64,000 nucleotides of DNA from CAWDZK01 sp963726615. GTDB lineage: Bacteria > Actinomycetota > Actinomycetes > JACCUZ01. The notes below the pieces were generated by a model. That model was not told the DNA's origin and did no database searches. It saw nothing but the letters and a program-made list of their open reading frames with translations. This document shows positions 30,663-41,315 of the stretch, one piece after another. Every line of letters starts with the position of its first letter. The stretch's first letter is position 1. The DNA lies in the NCBI GenBank assembly GCA_963726615.1, contig CAVSCX010000011.1:62001-126000 (forward strand), read 5' to 3'. The position numbers and the translations under genes are program-made.

Positions 30663-32447
30663 GTGCTCGAGGAGATGCGCATCCGCGGTCTCGGCGTCAT
30701 CGACGACGCCGTGCTCGAGCTCGCGCCCGGCCTGACCGTCGTCACCGGCGAGACCGGCGCCGGCAAGACCATGGTCGTCACCGGCCTCGGCCTGCTCTTC
30801 GGCGGCCGCGCCGACCCGGGTGCGGTCCGGCCGGGGGCCGAGGCCGCCTCGGTCGAGGGGCGGCTGCGTGTCGACCCCGACGGGCCGGTCGCCGGGCGGG
30901 CCCTCGAGGCCGGCGCCGAGCTCGACGACGACGTCCTGCTGGTGGCGCGCACCGTGGCGGCGGGTGCCGGCCGGTCCCGAGCCTTCCTCGGCGGCCGGGG
31001 GGTCCCCGCCGGCCTGCTGGCCGAGCTGGCCGACTCGTGCGTCGCGGTGCACGGCCAGCTGGACCAGACCCGGCTCCGGCAGCCGGCGCACCAGCGCGAC
31101 GCGCTCGACAGGTACGCCGGTGCCGAGGTCGCTGTGCCGCTTGCCGCCTATCGCGCGGCGTACGACGAGCTGCGCTCCCTCACGGCCGAGCTGGCCGATC
31201 TCACCACCCAGGCCCGGGAACGAGCCCAGGAGGCCGACCTGCTCCGCTTCGGGCTGGGCGAGGTCGAGGCGGCCGACCCCCAGCCGGGCGAGGTCGCGGC
31301 GCTGGCCGTGGAGGAGGAGCGGCTCGGCCACGCCGACGGGCTGCGGGCGGCCACCACGCTGGCCCACGAGGCGCTGCTCGGCGGCGGCGATGTCGAGGGG
31401 GCAGGCGCCGGCGTGGGCCGGGACGCCGTCGGCCTCGTCGCCGCGGGGCGTGCGGCGCTCGAGCAGGTCGGGGTCCAGGACCCCCAGCTCGACGGGATCG
31501 TCGACCGCCTGCGCGAGCAGGGGTACCTCCTCGCCGACATCGGCGCCGACCTCGCGTCCTACGCCTCGGCCGTCGAGACCGACCCGGCCCGCCTCGCGGC
31601 GGTGCAGGAGCGCCGGGCCGAGCTGGCCAGGCTGGTCCGCAAGTACGCCGAGGGGCCGGCCGCTGCCGGCGACGGCGCCGCCGCGGTGCTCGCCTGGGCC
31701 CAGCAGGCCGCGGCCCGGCTGACCACGCTCGAGGGCGACGACGACCGGATCCTGCTGCTGACCGACCGCCGCGGGCAGCTGCTCGCCGAGCTGTCCCGGA
31801 CCGCCGCGGCGGTCTCCGCCGCCCGGACGGCCGCCGCGGCCCGGTTCGCCGCCGCGGTCTCGGACGAGCTGTCCGCGCTGGCCATGGCCGCGGCCGAGGT
31901 CGAGGTGCCGGTGTCGCAGGCGGACGATCCGGACGGCCTCGACGTCGGTGGCCGCCCGGTGGCGTACGCCAGGCACGGCGTGGACGAGGTCGAGCTGCTG
32001 CTGCGCCCGCACCCGGGTGCCCCCGCACGGCCGGTCCAGAAGGGCGCGTCCGGCGGTGAGCTCTCCCGGGTGATGCTCGCGATCGAGGTCGTGCTGGCCG
32101 GCACCGACCCGGTGCCCACCCTCGTGTTCGACGAGGTCGACGCCGGCGTGGGCGGCCGGGCCGCGGTCGAGGTCGGGCGCCGGCTGGCCGCGCTGGCCCG
32201 CACCGCGCAGGTCGTCGTGGTCACGCACCTGCCCCAGGTGGCCGCCTTCGCCGACCAGCACCTCGTCGTGCGCAAGTCCGACGACGGGGTGGTCACCAGC
32301 AGCGGTGTGGCCGCCCTGGACGAGGGCGGCCGGCTGCGCGAGCTGTCCCGGATGCTCGCCGGCCAGGAGCAGTCGGCCACGGCCGAGGCGCACGCCCGCG
32401 AGCTGCTGGCCTCGGCACAGGGGGAGCGGGCCGGCTCGGGCGGTTGA
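30663..32447 (+). CDS. recN: DNA repair protein RecN
   Basis: SMC-like ATPase that acts early in recombinational repair of double-strand breaks; 594 aa. Walker A is GETGAGKTMVV near residue 37. A central coiled-coil region follows (~160-370, with a QLDQTRLRQPAHQRDALD segment before it). The C-terminal ABC signature GASGGELSRVMLA, Walker B VFDEVDAGVGG and the H-loop VVTHLPQVAA complete it. GTG start with a leaderless promoter. The neighbours (tlyA, nadK, steA) match the M. tuberculosis order. Confidence 0.96.
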   Translation: MLEEMRIRGLGVIDDAVLELAPGLTVVTGETGAGKTMVVTGLGLLFGGRADPGAVRPGAEAASVEGRLRVDPDGPVAGRALEAGAELDDDVLLVARTVAAGAGRSRAFLGGRGVPAGLLAELADSCVAVHGQLDQTRLRQPAHQRDALDRYAGAEVAVPLAAYRAAYDELRSLTAELADLTTQARERAQEADLLRFGLGEVEAADPQPGEVAALAVEEERLGHADGLRAATTLAHEALLGGGDVEGAGAGVGRDAVGLVAAGRAALEQVGVQDPQLDGIVDRLREQGYLLADIGADLASYASAVETDPARLAAVQERRAELARLVRKYAEGPAAAGDGAAAVLAWAQQAAARLTTLEGDDDRILLLTDRRGQLLAELSRTAAAVSAARTAAAARFAAAVSDELSALAMAAAEVEVPVSQADDPDGLDVGGRPVAYARHGVDEVELLLRPHPGAPARPVQKGASGGELSRVMLAIEVVLAGTDPVPTLVFDEVDAGVGGRAAVEVGRRLAALARTAQVVVVTHLPQVAAFADQHLVVRKSDDGVVTSSGVAALDEGGRLRELSRMLAGQEQSATAEAHARELLASAQGERAGSGG

Positions 32448-32496
32448 CGGCGAGTCGTCCCATCTGTCACACCCGTCACATGGCAGCATCGCCGGT

Positions 32497-33672
32497 ATGC
32501 GCCTGGCCACCCTTCGACGGTCCCGTCACGAACCCGCCCTGCCCGGTCTGCACGGCCAGGTCCGGATCTCCCGGCTGGCCGGGGCCCTGGCGCGCCGGGC
32601 GCGCTCCGGCGACATCGCCGTCCTGGACCACCAGGACCTCGACGGCCCCAGCGCCCAGCTGCTTGCCGATGCCGGGGTCGCCGCGGTGGTCAACGTCGCC
32701 CGCAGCATCAGCGGCCGCTACCCGAACCTCGGTCCCCAGCTGCTCGTCGACGCGGGCATCCCCGTGCTGGACGCCGTCGGTGCCGAGGTGCTGTCCCGGC
32801 TCGAGGACGGCGAGAAGGTCCGGCTGGACGGCGACACCCTCTACCGCGGTGAGGAGGTCGTCGCCCGGGGTGTGCTGCTGAGCCCGGAGTCCGTCCACAC
32901 CGCCATGGAGGCGGCCCGGGCCGGGCTGGGCGCCCAGCTGGCGGCGTTCGCCCACGCCACCACCGAGCACCTGCGGCGCGAGCGGGACATGCTGCTCGAC
33001 GGCTCCGGGGTCCCCGACGTCCGGACCCCGCTGGTCGACCGCCGGGTCGTGGTCGTCACCCGGGCCCGCGGGGTCGAGCACGAGATCCGCCGCCTGCGGC
33101 CCTGGATCCGCAGCCACGAGCCGGTCCTCGTCGGGGTCGACGAGGGCGCTGACGCCCTGCTGAGCGCCGGCCTGCGTCCGCACCTCGTCGTCGGCGACCC
33201 CCGGCTGCTGAGCGACGACGTGCTCGACTGCGGTGCCGAGCTCGTCGTCCGGGCCGACCGGGACGGCAGCGCCCCTGGCCTGCACCGGGCCGAGCAGGCC
33301 GGCCTGGAGCCTGTCGTGCTGGTGTCCTCCGGGTCGGACGAGGACGCCGCGCTGCTGCTCGTCGAGTCCCACGACCCCGCCCTCGTCGTCGGCGTCGGCT
33401 GGCACCCGACGTTAAGTGCCCTCGTCGACTCGGCCCGCCCGGACATGCCCAGCGCGTTCCTGACCCGGCTCCGGCTCGGTCACCGCTTCGTGGACTCCTC
33501 GACGGTCCTCGCGCTGCACCAGCGCCCGGCACGCACCTGGCCGCTGTGGCTGCTGTGCCTCGTGTTGCTGGGCGCGCTCGCCGCCGTCGTGGTGCTGGCC
33601 CCGGACGCCACCCTCGTGGCGCAGTACCGGCAGGACGCCGTCGACGCCGTCACCGGGCTGTTCGACCGGTGA
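32497..33672 (+). CDS. steA: SteA-like membrane-anchored protein (Rv1697 family)
   Basis: 391 aa. A central domain related to the thiamine pyrophosphokinase catalytic fold (VVVVTRARGVEHEIRRLRPWIRSHEPVLVGVDEGADALL, LVVGDPRLLSDDVL) is followed by one C-terminal transmembrane helix (WPLWLLCLVLLGALAAVVVLAP, ~residues 350-371) and a short tail. In Corynebacterium the homologue SteA works with SteB in cell envelope integrity and division. The thiamine active site is probably not conserved in function. CAGCAT ends 7 nt before the ATG. It overlaps the next gene by 4 nt. Confidence 0.85.
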   Translation: MRLATLRRSRHEPALPGLHGQVRISRLAGALARRARSGDIAVLDHQDLDGPSAQLLADAGVAAVVNVARSISGRYPNLGPQLLVDAGIPVLDAVGAEVLSRLEDGEKVRLDGDTLYRGEEVVARGVLLSPESVHTAMEAARAGLGAQLAAFAHATTEHLRRERDMLLDGSGVPDVRTPLVDRRVVVVTRARGVEHEIRRLRPWIRSHEPVLVGVDEGADALLSAGLRPHLVVGDPRLLSDDVLDCGAELVVRADRDGSAPGLHRAEQAGLEPVVLVSSGSDEDAALLLVESHDPALVVGVGWHPTLSALVDSARPDMPSAFLTRLRLGHRFVDSSTVLALHQRPARTWPLWLLCLVLLGALAAVVVLAPDATLVAQYRQDAVDAVTGLFDR

Positions 33673-34586
33673 CCGGCGTCCGCCACCTGCTGCTCGCGGC
33701 CGTCGCCGCCGTCCTCGCGCTGGCCCTCGGGCTCGCGCTGGGCGCGGGGCCGGTCGTCGGCCGCTCCGAGGCCACCAGGGCGGCCCGCACCGACCGGCTG
33801 GCTGTGCAGGTCGAGCGCCTGCAGCACCAGGTCGGGCAGCTGCAGGACTCGGCGCGCACCGGGACCAAGGTGCTGTCGGCCCTCTCCGGGCCGCTCACCA
33901 CGGCCCGGCTGAGCGGCCACAGCGTGCTTCTCGTACGCACCCCGAACGCCGACGACGCCGTGGTACGCCGGACCCGGGCGGCCCTGCTGGGGGCCGGCGC
34001 CAGCCTGACCGGCGAGCTGCGGCTCACCCCCGTCTACCTGGACCCGGCCAAGGCCACGTCGCCGCTCGAGGACCTCGCCCTCCGGCTGGTGCCGCCGAAC
34101 GTCAGCTTCCCCGACGGCGCGACGCCGATCGCGAGGGTCGGCGTCGTGCTGGCCCGGTCGACGGTGGCGGCCGAGCCCGGCGACGAGCCGGACCAGGACG
34201 GCGCCGAGGTGATCGCGGGGCTGGACGAGCTCGGAGCGCTGACCCTCGACGGGGACCCCGGCCGCCAGGCGCAGCTCGCCGTCGTCGTGACCGGCGCCCG
34301 GGAGAAGACCGCAGCCGAGGACGCTGTCACCGGCCTGGTCCGGGCGCTGGACGCGGGCAGCCAGGGTGCCGTCCTGGTCGGCCCCGGGCTGGCGCCGCCG
34401 GCCGTGGGCTGGCTGCGCTCGGGCGGTGCCGCCGCGGCCGGCGGCGCCTCGTCGGTCGACTCGGTGGACGGGCCGGCCGGGCAGGTCGCCCTGGTGCTGG
34501 CCCTGGCCGAGCAGCTCGGTGGCGGCAAGGGCGCGTACGGCGCCGGGCCCGGCGCCGCCTCGGTCCTGCCCGCGTCGGTGCGCTGA
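33669..34586 (+). CDS. steB: SteB/MctB-like coiled-coil membrane protein (Rv1698 family)
   Basis: 305 aa. An N-terminal membrane anchor or uncleaved signal (LLLAAVAAVLALALGLALGAG, residues ~7-27) is followed by a coiled coil (TDRLAVQVERLQHQVGQLQD) and an extracytoplasmic domain. Rv1698 (MctB) affects copper tolerance in M. tuberculosis, and SteB partners SteA in corynebacteria. This organism shows no sign of a mycomembrane, so a division or envelope role with SteA is more likely than a pore. GTG start coupled to steA. Confidence 0.82.
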   Translation: MTGVRHLLLAAVAAVLALALGLALGAGPVVGRSEATRAARTDRLAVQVERLQHQVGQLQDSARTGTKVLSALSGPLTTARLSGHSVLLVRTPNADDAVVRRTRAALLGAGASLTGELRLTPVYLDPAKATSPLEDLALRLVPPNVSFPDGATPIARVGVVLARSTVAAEPGDEPDQDGAEVIAGLDELGALTLDGDPGRQAQLAVVVTGAREKTAAEDAVTGLVRALDAGSQGAVLVGPGLAPPAVGWLRSGGAAAAGGASSVDSVDGPAGQVALVLALAEQLGGGKGAYGAGPGAASVLPASVR

Positions 34587-34604
34587 GCGGAGCCGGCCGG
34601 CTGA

Positions 34605-34610
34605 TAGGCT
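34605..34610 (+). promoter_or_regulatory. Probable -10 element of pyrG
   Basis: TAGGCT lies 8 nt before GTG 34619. The transcript either begins at that GTG (leaderless) or carries a ~60-nt leader to the TTG at 34679, which has GGAG at 34669-34672. Confidence 0.45.
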
Positions 34611-34678
34611 CGAATCCCGTGGACGGACGGAGTCCCTCTCCCTCCGACAGGCAGTACACGAGCCCACGGGAGCCCCCC

Positions 34679-36366
<1,688 letters not shown>

Positions 36367-36370
<4 letters not shown>

Positions 36371-37011
36371 GCCCCGGGACCGCGCCGGTCGTCGCCGACG
36401 AGCCGGCCGACCTCGTCGTGCGTTCGAGCAGCACGGTGCACGACGGGATGGTCTGGGACGTCCGCCGCGAGGTCGTCGAGCTGGGCGACGGCCAGACCGT
36501 CACCCGCGAGGTGGTGTCGCACACCGGTGCGGTCGGGGTGGTCGTCCTCGACGACCGCGACCGGGTGCTGCTGCTGCGCCAGTACCGGCACCCGGTGCGG
36601 TCCTACCTGTGGGAGCCGCCCGCCGGGCTGCTCGACGTCCCGGGCGAGGACCCGCTCGTCGCCGTACGACGGGAGCTGGCCGAGGAGGCCGACCTCACCG
36701 CCGACCAGTGGCACGTCCTCGTCGACTTCTACAACTCGCCGGGCGGCAGCACCGAGGCCTTCCGGTGCTTCCTGGCCCGCGGTCTGCACGAGGTCCCCGA
36801 GGCCGAGCGGCACGACCGTGAGCACGAGGAGCGCGGCATGGTCCCGGCGTGGGTGGACCTCACCGAGGCCCGCGACCTGGTGCTGGCCGGCCGGCTGCAC
36901 AACCCGACGACGGTGTGCGGCGTGCTCGCCGCCGCGGCCGCCCGCGACACGGGCTGGGCCACCCTGCGCCCGGCCGACGCCCCGTGGCCGGAGCGCTCAC
37001 CCGGCCGCTGA
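36367..37011 (+). CDS. NUDIX hydrolase, ADP-ribose pyrophosphatase type
   Basis: 214 aa. The NUDIX box is complete: GLLDVPGEDPLVAVRRELAEEADL with the REx2EE core. The preceding LLLRQYRHPVRSYLWEPPAG and the following FYNSPGGSTEAFRCFLARGL are typical of ADP-ribose pyrophosphatases. The syntenic M. tuberculosis gene Rv1700 has that activity. GTG start overlapping the pyrG stop. Its last 15 nt overlap the end of the convergent membrane protein gene. Confidence 0.9.
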
Positions 37012-37629
37012 CCCGGCGGGGGACCGGGGTTCGCGCAGGCCCAGCTCGGCCAGCTCGAGGCGGGCCAGCGTCGCGGTGGCGGCCGGGTCGCCCGCCTTCC
37101 AGGCAGTCAGGACCGCGGGGTCGAGCCTGGCCAGGTCGCGCAGCGGCTGCCGGGCCAGCGCCCGGACGGCGAGCAGGTCCGAGGCTGCCGCCGAGCCGCG
37201 TACGAGCCGCGCGGCGGCCGAGGCCTCCATCACCCAGGCCAGCCGCCGGGGGAGCCAGACGGCGAGCAGGATCACGATCGGGACCGCGGCGACCAGCACG
37301 CCGGCGAGGACGGCGAGCCGTTCGACCGTGTCCTGGTAGTCCTGCGCGGTGGCCGCGAGGTCGCGGCTGGTGCCCGCGAGGTCGCGGAACGGCTCGGCGA
37401 TCGTTCCGCCCACGAGCGGCGCGTCGTCGATGTTGCCCGCCGCCCCGCGCAGCTTGCCGTCCAGGGCCCGGGCCTGCCGCTCGGCCTCGCGCCCGGGCGT
37501 CGCCAGCTCGGCGACCCGGGAGTGGGTGCCGAGCCCGAGCCGGACCGCGAGGTAGACCATGATCACGACGGCGACGTCGCCGGCGAGCTGGCCCAGCACC
37601 CGGGTGGGAAGGTCCGCGTAGAGCTTCAC
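36997..37629 (-). CDS. Predicted two-helix membrane protein
   Basis: 210 aa, not recognised. Two hydrophobic segments are visible: GDVAVVIMVYLAVRLGLG (~residues 15-32) and LAVLAGVLVAAVPIVILLAVWL (~residues 95-116). Between them lies a polar stretch with a probable coiled coil that would be extracytoplasmic, and a helical cytoplasmic C-terminus (DLLAVRALARQPLRDLARLD). GTG start at 37629; a TAGGGG hexamer sits 8 nt upstream. It is antisense to, and overlaps the tail of, the NUDIX gene. Function unknown. Confidence 0.7.
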   Translation of the reverse strand: MKLYADLPTRVLGQLAGDVAVVIMVYLAVRLGLGTHSRVAELATPGREAERQARALDGKLRGAAGNIDDAPLVGGTIAEPFRDLAGTSRDLAATAQDYQDTVERLAVLAGVLVAAVPIVILLAVWLPRRLAWVMEASAAARLVRGSAAASDLLAVRALARQPLRDLARLDPAVLTAWKAGDPAATATLARLELAELGLREPRSPAGSAAG

Positions 37630-37691
37630 GGCGGGCGCCCCTACCCCACGCCGGGGCGGGCCACCCGGATGGCCCACGAACGCCGCTTCAC

Positions 37692-37697
37692 TACACT
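37692..37697 (+). promoter_or_regulatory. Candidate -10 of ald
   Basis: TACACT lies about 55 nt before the ald GTG, and a GAAGGAA site (37737-37743) precedes the start. No AldR-type operator was recognised. Confidence 0.35.
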
Positions 37698-37752
37698 CCG
37701 AGCGCGCCGACAACGACGTCGGGCGCATCCCCAGCCGAAGGAACTGGTAGCC

Positions 37753-38868
37753 GTGAAGGTCGGCATCCCTCGCGAGGTCAAGAACCACGAGTACCGCGTC
37801 GCCATCACCCCGTCGGGGGTGCACGAGCTCGTCAGGCACGGGCACGACGTCTACGTCGAGAATGACGCCGGCGTCGGCTCGTCGATCCCGGACGAGGACT
37901 ACGTCGCGGCCGGGGCGAAGGTCCTGGCCACCGCGGAGGAGGTCTGGGGGGCCGGCGACCTGATCCTCAAGGTCAAGGAGCCGGTGGCCCAGGAGTACGA
38001 CCGGATGCGCGAGGGCCAGACCCTCTTCACCTACCTGCACCTGGCGGCCGACCGGCCTCTCACCGAGGAGCTGGCCAAGCGCAAGGTCACCGGCATCGCC
38101 TACGAGACCGTCGAGCTGCCGGACCGCTCGCTGCCGCTGCTCGCGCCGATGTCCGAGGTCGCGGGGCGGCTCGCTCCGCAGGTGGGCGCGCACACCCTGA
38201 TGCGGGCGCAGGGGGGCCGGGGCATCCTCATGGGCGGCGTGTCCGGTGTCTACGCCGCGAAGGTCGTCGTCATCGGCGCCGGCGTCTCCGGGATGAACGC
38301 CGCGGCAATCGCGCTCGGCATGCAGGCCGAGGTGCTCCTGCTGGACCGCAACATCTCCCGGCTCCGTCAGGCGGACGCGATCTACCAGGGCCACATGCAG
38401 ACGGTCGCGTCCAACACCTACGAGATCGAGAAGGCCTGCCTCGACGCCGACATGGTCATCGGCGCGGTGCTGGTGCCCGGGGCCAAGGCCCCCAAGCTGG
38501 TCACCAACGAGCTTGTGTCCCGGATGCGGCCCGGCTCGGTCCTCGTCGACATCTCGATCGACCAGGGCGGCTGCTTCGAGGACTCGCGCCCCACCACCCA
38601 CGCCGACCCGACCTACGCGGTCCACGACTCGGTGTTCTACTGCGTCGCGAACATGCCCGGCGCGGTGCCGCACACCTCGACGTACGCGCTGACGAACGTC
38701 ACGCTGCCGTACGCCGTGGAGCTTGCCGACCGGGGCTGGCGGGACGCGCTGCGGGCCGACGCCGCCCTGGCCCTGGGCCTGAACACCTACGACGGTGCGG
38801 TCACGTACGGTCCGGTGGCCGACGCCCACGGCATGGCGTCCGTGCCCCTGGCCGAGGTGCTGGGCTAG
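37753..38868 (+). CDS. ald: Alanine dehydrogenase
   Basis: NAD-dependent reversible deamination of L-alanine to pyruvate and ammonia; 371 aa, the family's normal length. N-terminal VGIPREVKNHEYRVAITPSGVHEL, the substrate-binding YLHLAAD, the nucleotide motif VVIGAGVSGMNAAAIALGM and the C-terminal PGAVPHTSTYALTN are all present. GTG start. It sits between the pyrG-NUDIX pair and xerD; the insertion relative to the mycobacterial order (ald is elsewhere there) is consistent with several non-mycobacterial actinobacteria. Confidence 0.97.
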   Translation: MKVGIPREVKNHEYRVAITPSGVHELVRHGHDVYVENDAGVGSSIPDEDYVAAGAKVLATAEEVWGAGDLILKVKEPVAQEYDRMREGQTLFTYLHLAADRPLTEELAKRKVTGIAYETVELPDRSLPLLAPMSEVAGRLAPQVGAHTLMRAQGGRGILMGGVSGVYAAKVVVIGAGVSGMNAAAIALGMQAEVLLLDRNISRLRQADAIYQGHMQTVASNTYEIEKACLDADMVIGAVLVPGAKAPKLVTNELVSRMRPGSVLVDISIDQGGCFEDSRPTTHADPTYAVHDSVFYCVANMPGAVPHTSTYALTNVTLPYAVELADRGWRDALRADAALALGLNTYDGAVTYGPVADAHGMASVPLAEVLG

Positions 38869-38873
38869 CCCGG

Positions 38874-39809
38874 GTGACGCAGGCGCCACTCCAGCAGGCG
38901 CTGCAGACCTACCTCGACCACCTGGCTGTCGAGCGCGGGCTCGCGGCCAACACGCTGTCCTCCTACCGTCGCGACCTCCGTCGCTACCTGGCCCACCTGG
39001 CCGACCGCGACGTGGCCGCGCCGGACGGGGTGACCGAGCCAGACGTCAGTGCCTTCCTCGTCTCCCTGCGGGAGGGGGACGAGGTGCACCCGGCGCTGGC
39101 GGCCAACTCGGCGGCCCGGGCGGTGGTGGCCGTGCGCGGCTTCCACCGGTTCCTGCTCCGTGAGGGCCTCGCGGAGGCCGACCCGGCCCGCGGGGTGCGC
39201 CCGCCGTCGCCGCCGAAGCGGCTGCCCAAGGCCATCTCGGTCGGCGACGTCGAGGCGCTGCTCGCCGCCGCCGGCGCCGACGACACACCGCGGGCCCTGC
39301 GGGACCGGGCCCTGCTCGAGCTGCTCTACGGCTGCGGGGCCAGGATCTCCGAGGCGGTCGGGCTGGACCGCGACGAGCTCGACATGGAGTCCGGCACCGT
39401 CCGCCTGCTCGGCAAGGGCAGCAAGGAGCGGATGGTGCCGGTCGGCTCCTACGCGCGCGAGGCCGTCTCGGCGTACCTCGTCCGCGGCCGGCCGGCGCTC
39501 GCGGCCGGGCAGACGACGGCAGGCGGGTCCCCGGCGCTGTTCCTCAACGTCCGCGGGGGTCGCCTCTCCCGGCAGAGCGCGTGGACCGTGCTGCGCGCCG
39601 CCGCCCGGCGGGCCGGGATCCGCACCGAGGTCTCTCCGCACACGCTGCGACACTCGTTCGCCACGCACCTGCTCGACGGCGGCGCGGACGTGCGGGTGGT
39701 GCAGGAGCTGCTCGGGCACGCCAGCGTGACGACCACGCAGGTCTACACGCTGGTCACTGTCGACCGGCTCCGCGAGGTCTACGCCACCGCGCACCCGCGC
39801 GCGACCTGA
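38874..39809 (+). CDS. xerD: Site-specific tyrosine recombinase XerD
   Basis: Resolves chromosome dimers at dif together with XerC; 311 aa. The N-terminal SAM-like core-binding domain (LAVERGLAANTLSSYRRDLRRYLAHL) precedes the catalytic domain. The catalytic residues are Arg in YGCGARISEAVGL, Lys in GKGSKERMVPV, HTLRHSFATHLL, the second His in LLGHASVTTTQ, and the nucleophile Tyr in TQVYT. It lies 5 nt after ald and precedes parA-scpAB, the usual actinobacterial order. No dif site was recognised in the window. Confidence 0.95.
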   Translation: MTQAPLQQALQTYLDHLAVERGLAANTLSSYRRDLRRYLAHLADRDVAAPDGVTEPDVSAFLVSLREGDEVHPALAANSAARAVVAVRGFHRFLLREGLAEADPARGVRPPSPPKRLPKAISVGDVEALLAAAGADDTPRALRDRALLELLYGCGARISEAVGLDRDELDMESGTVRLLGKGSKERMVPVGSYAREAVSAYLVRGRPALAAGQTTAGGSPALFLNVRGGRLSRQSAWTVLRAAARRAGIRTEVSPHTLRHSFATHLLDGGADVRVVQELLGHASVTTTQVYTLVTVDRLREVYATAHPRAT

Positions 39810-39861
39810 ATCGGCCGGCCGGCCGTCGGCGTGGCGGCGTGATCGGGCCGCCGCCGCTGCC

Positions 39862-39867
39862 TACTGT
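39862..39867 (+). promoter_or_regulatory. Candidate -10 of the parA-scpAB cluster
   Basis: TACTGT lies 58 nt before the parA GTG. A weak -35 (GTGATC at 39839-39844) is 17 bp upstream. A GGCCGGCCGGCC palindrome (within ~39814-39827) follows the xerD stop and might form a terminator hairpin. Confidence 0.35.
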
Positions 39868-39925
39868 CGCAGTCGAGGTCGGTACGCCGACAGGCCGACG
39901 AGTCGACAAAGCGAGGACGGGCGAC

Positions 39926-40897
39926 GTGAGCACCCAACCGTTGATGCCACCTGAGGAGCCGCAGCGCGAGGCGCCGCACGTGCCGGCCGTCGAGGTCGAC
40001 GCCGCCGCCTTCGTGGAGTCGCGGCCCGAGGAGTCGGCGGTCGCCGGCCCGGCCCGGCCCATCGGCCCGACCGGCCGGCCGATGCCGGTGATCCCGGAGC
40101 CTGCTCCGCGCGAGACCCACGGCAACGCCAGGATCATCGCCATGTGCAACCAGAAGGGCGGCGTCGGCAAGACGACGACCACGATCAACCTGGGCGCATC
40201 GCTCGCCGAGCTCGGCCGCAAGGTCCTGCTCGTCGACTTCGACCCGCAGGGGTCGCTCACGGTCGGGCTGGGTGTCAACCCCTACGACATCACCGCCAGC
40301 GTCTACAACCTCGTGATGGACCGGGACGTGGGCCTGGACGACGTCGTGGTGAAGACCAACGTGCCCGGGCTTGACCTGGTCCCCAGCAACATCGACCTGT
40401 CCGCGGCCGAGGTGCAGCTGGTGTCCGAGGTCGCCCGCGAGCAGGTGCTCGCCCGCGCGCTGGCTCCGGCCGTCGCGGAGTACGACGTCGTCATCATCGA
40501 CTGCCAGCCGTCGCTGGGGCTGCTGACTGTCAACGCGCTCACCGCGGCGCACGGCGTCATCGTCCCGATGGAGGCCGAGTTCTTCGCGCTGCGGGGCGTC
40601 GCGATGCTCGTCGAGACGATCCACAAGGTGCAGGACCGGCTCAACCCGGGCCTCGAGATCGACGGACTGGTCGCCACCATGTTCGACCCGCGCACCGTGC
40701 ACGCCCGCGAGGTTGTCGCCCGGCTGGTCGAGGCCTTCGACGACAAGGTGTTCCACACCGCCATCCACCGCACGGTGCGGTTCCCCGAGACCACGGTCGC
40801 CGGCGAGCCGATCACGACCTTCGCAACCTCCTCCGGAGGCGCCTACTCCTACCGGCAGCTGGCCAAGGAGGTGCTGAACCGGTGCCCGGGTACGTGA
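39926..40897 (+). CDS. ParA-family ATPase, second (SMC-linked) ParA
   Basis: 323 aa. A Pro-rich disordered N-terminal extension of about 65 residues is followed by a Walker-type ATPase. The deviant Walker A is NQKGGVGKTTTTINLG (~residue 73), then LLVDFDPQGSLT, VVIIDCQPSLGLLTVNAL and a C-terminal membrane- or DNA-contacting helix region. This paralogue sits next to scpA and scpB rather than with parB near the origin, as in other actinobacteria. Its role is probably linked to chromosome organisation. No parS site or parB is in the window. GTG start; it overlaps the next gene by 16 nt. Confidence 0.88.
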   Translation: MSTQPLMPPEEPQREAPHVPAVEVDAAAFVESRPEESAVAGPARPIGPTGRPMPVIPEPAPRETHGNARIIAMCNQKGGVGKTTTTINLGASLAELGRKVLLVDFDPQGSLTVGLGVNPYDITASVYNLVMDRDVGLDDVVVKTNVPGLDLVPSNIDLSAAEVQLVSEVAREQVLARALAPAVAEYDVVIIDCQPSLGLLTVNALTAAHGVIVPMEAEFFALRGVAMLVETIHKVQDRLNPGLEIDGLVATMFDPRTVHAREVVARLVEAFDDKVFHTAIHRTVRFPETTVAGEPITTFATSSGGAYSYRQLAKEVLNRCPGT

Positions 40898-41244
40898 CCG
40901 GGATGGGCTACGCGGCCGGCGACCCCGCTGAGGGCGAGCAGGCGGACAGCGCGGCACAGGAGGGCGGCGGCGCGCGGGTGCGGCGGCTGCGGCCGGCCGC
41001 GAGCCGGACCACCGGCCGGGAGCGGCACGACGAGAAGATCACGGTCTACGTCTCCGCCGACGAGCTGGTGGCCATCGAGCAGGCCAGGCTGGTGCTGCGG
41101 GCCGAGCACGGCGTCGCGGTGGACCGCGGCCGGCTGGTCCGCGAGGCGGTCGCCGAGATGCTCATCGACCTCGAGCAGCACGGCGAGTCGAGCGTCGTGG
41201 TGTCCCGACTGCGTGAGCAGCGCGACCAGCGCGAGCAGTCCTGA
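40882..41244 (+). CDS. Small ribbon-helix-helix-like protein next to ParA
   Basis: 120 aa, conserved position between parA and scpA. After ~50 disordered residues, the order strand-helix-helix (KITVYVSADELVAIEQARLVL, then DRGRLVREAVAEMLIDLEQ) looks like a ribbon-helix-helix DNA-binding fold. It could be the DNA-binding or centromere partner of the adjacent ParA, but that is inference. GTG 40882 lies inside parA; GTG 40894 and ATG 40903 are other possible starts. Confidence 0.7.
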   Translation: MPGYVTGMGYAAGDPAEGEQADSAAQEGGGARVRRLRPAASRTTGRERHDEKITVYVSADELVAIEQARLVLRAEHGVAVDRGRLVREAVAEMLIDLEQHGESSVVVSRLREQRDQREQS

Positions 41245-41303
41245 CCGAGGTCGCCGCACCGCCGCGCCGGCTCGCCGAGTTGGGTGACGTTGGCGGCAGC
41301 GGC

Positions 41304-41309
41304 TACCGT
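41304..41309 (+). promoter_or_regulatory. Leaderless -10 of scpA
   Basis: TACCGT ends 6 nt before GTG 41316. It supports that GTG over the TTG at 41280 as the scpA start. Confidence 0.5.
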
Positions 41310-41315
41310 GCGGAC

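Noticed and set aside
39810..39925. A parS site near parA
   Set aside because: No GTTTCACGTGAAAC-like 14- to 16-bp palindrome occurs here or, as far as I can see, elsewhere in the window.
41280..41282. TTG 41280 as the scpA start
   Set aside because: A TACCGT -10-like element lies between it and GTG 41316, and the added residues are not part of the ScpA domain.
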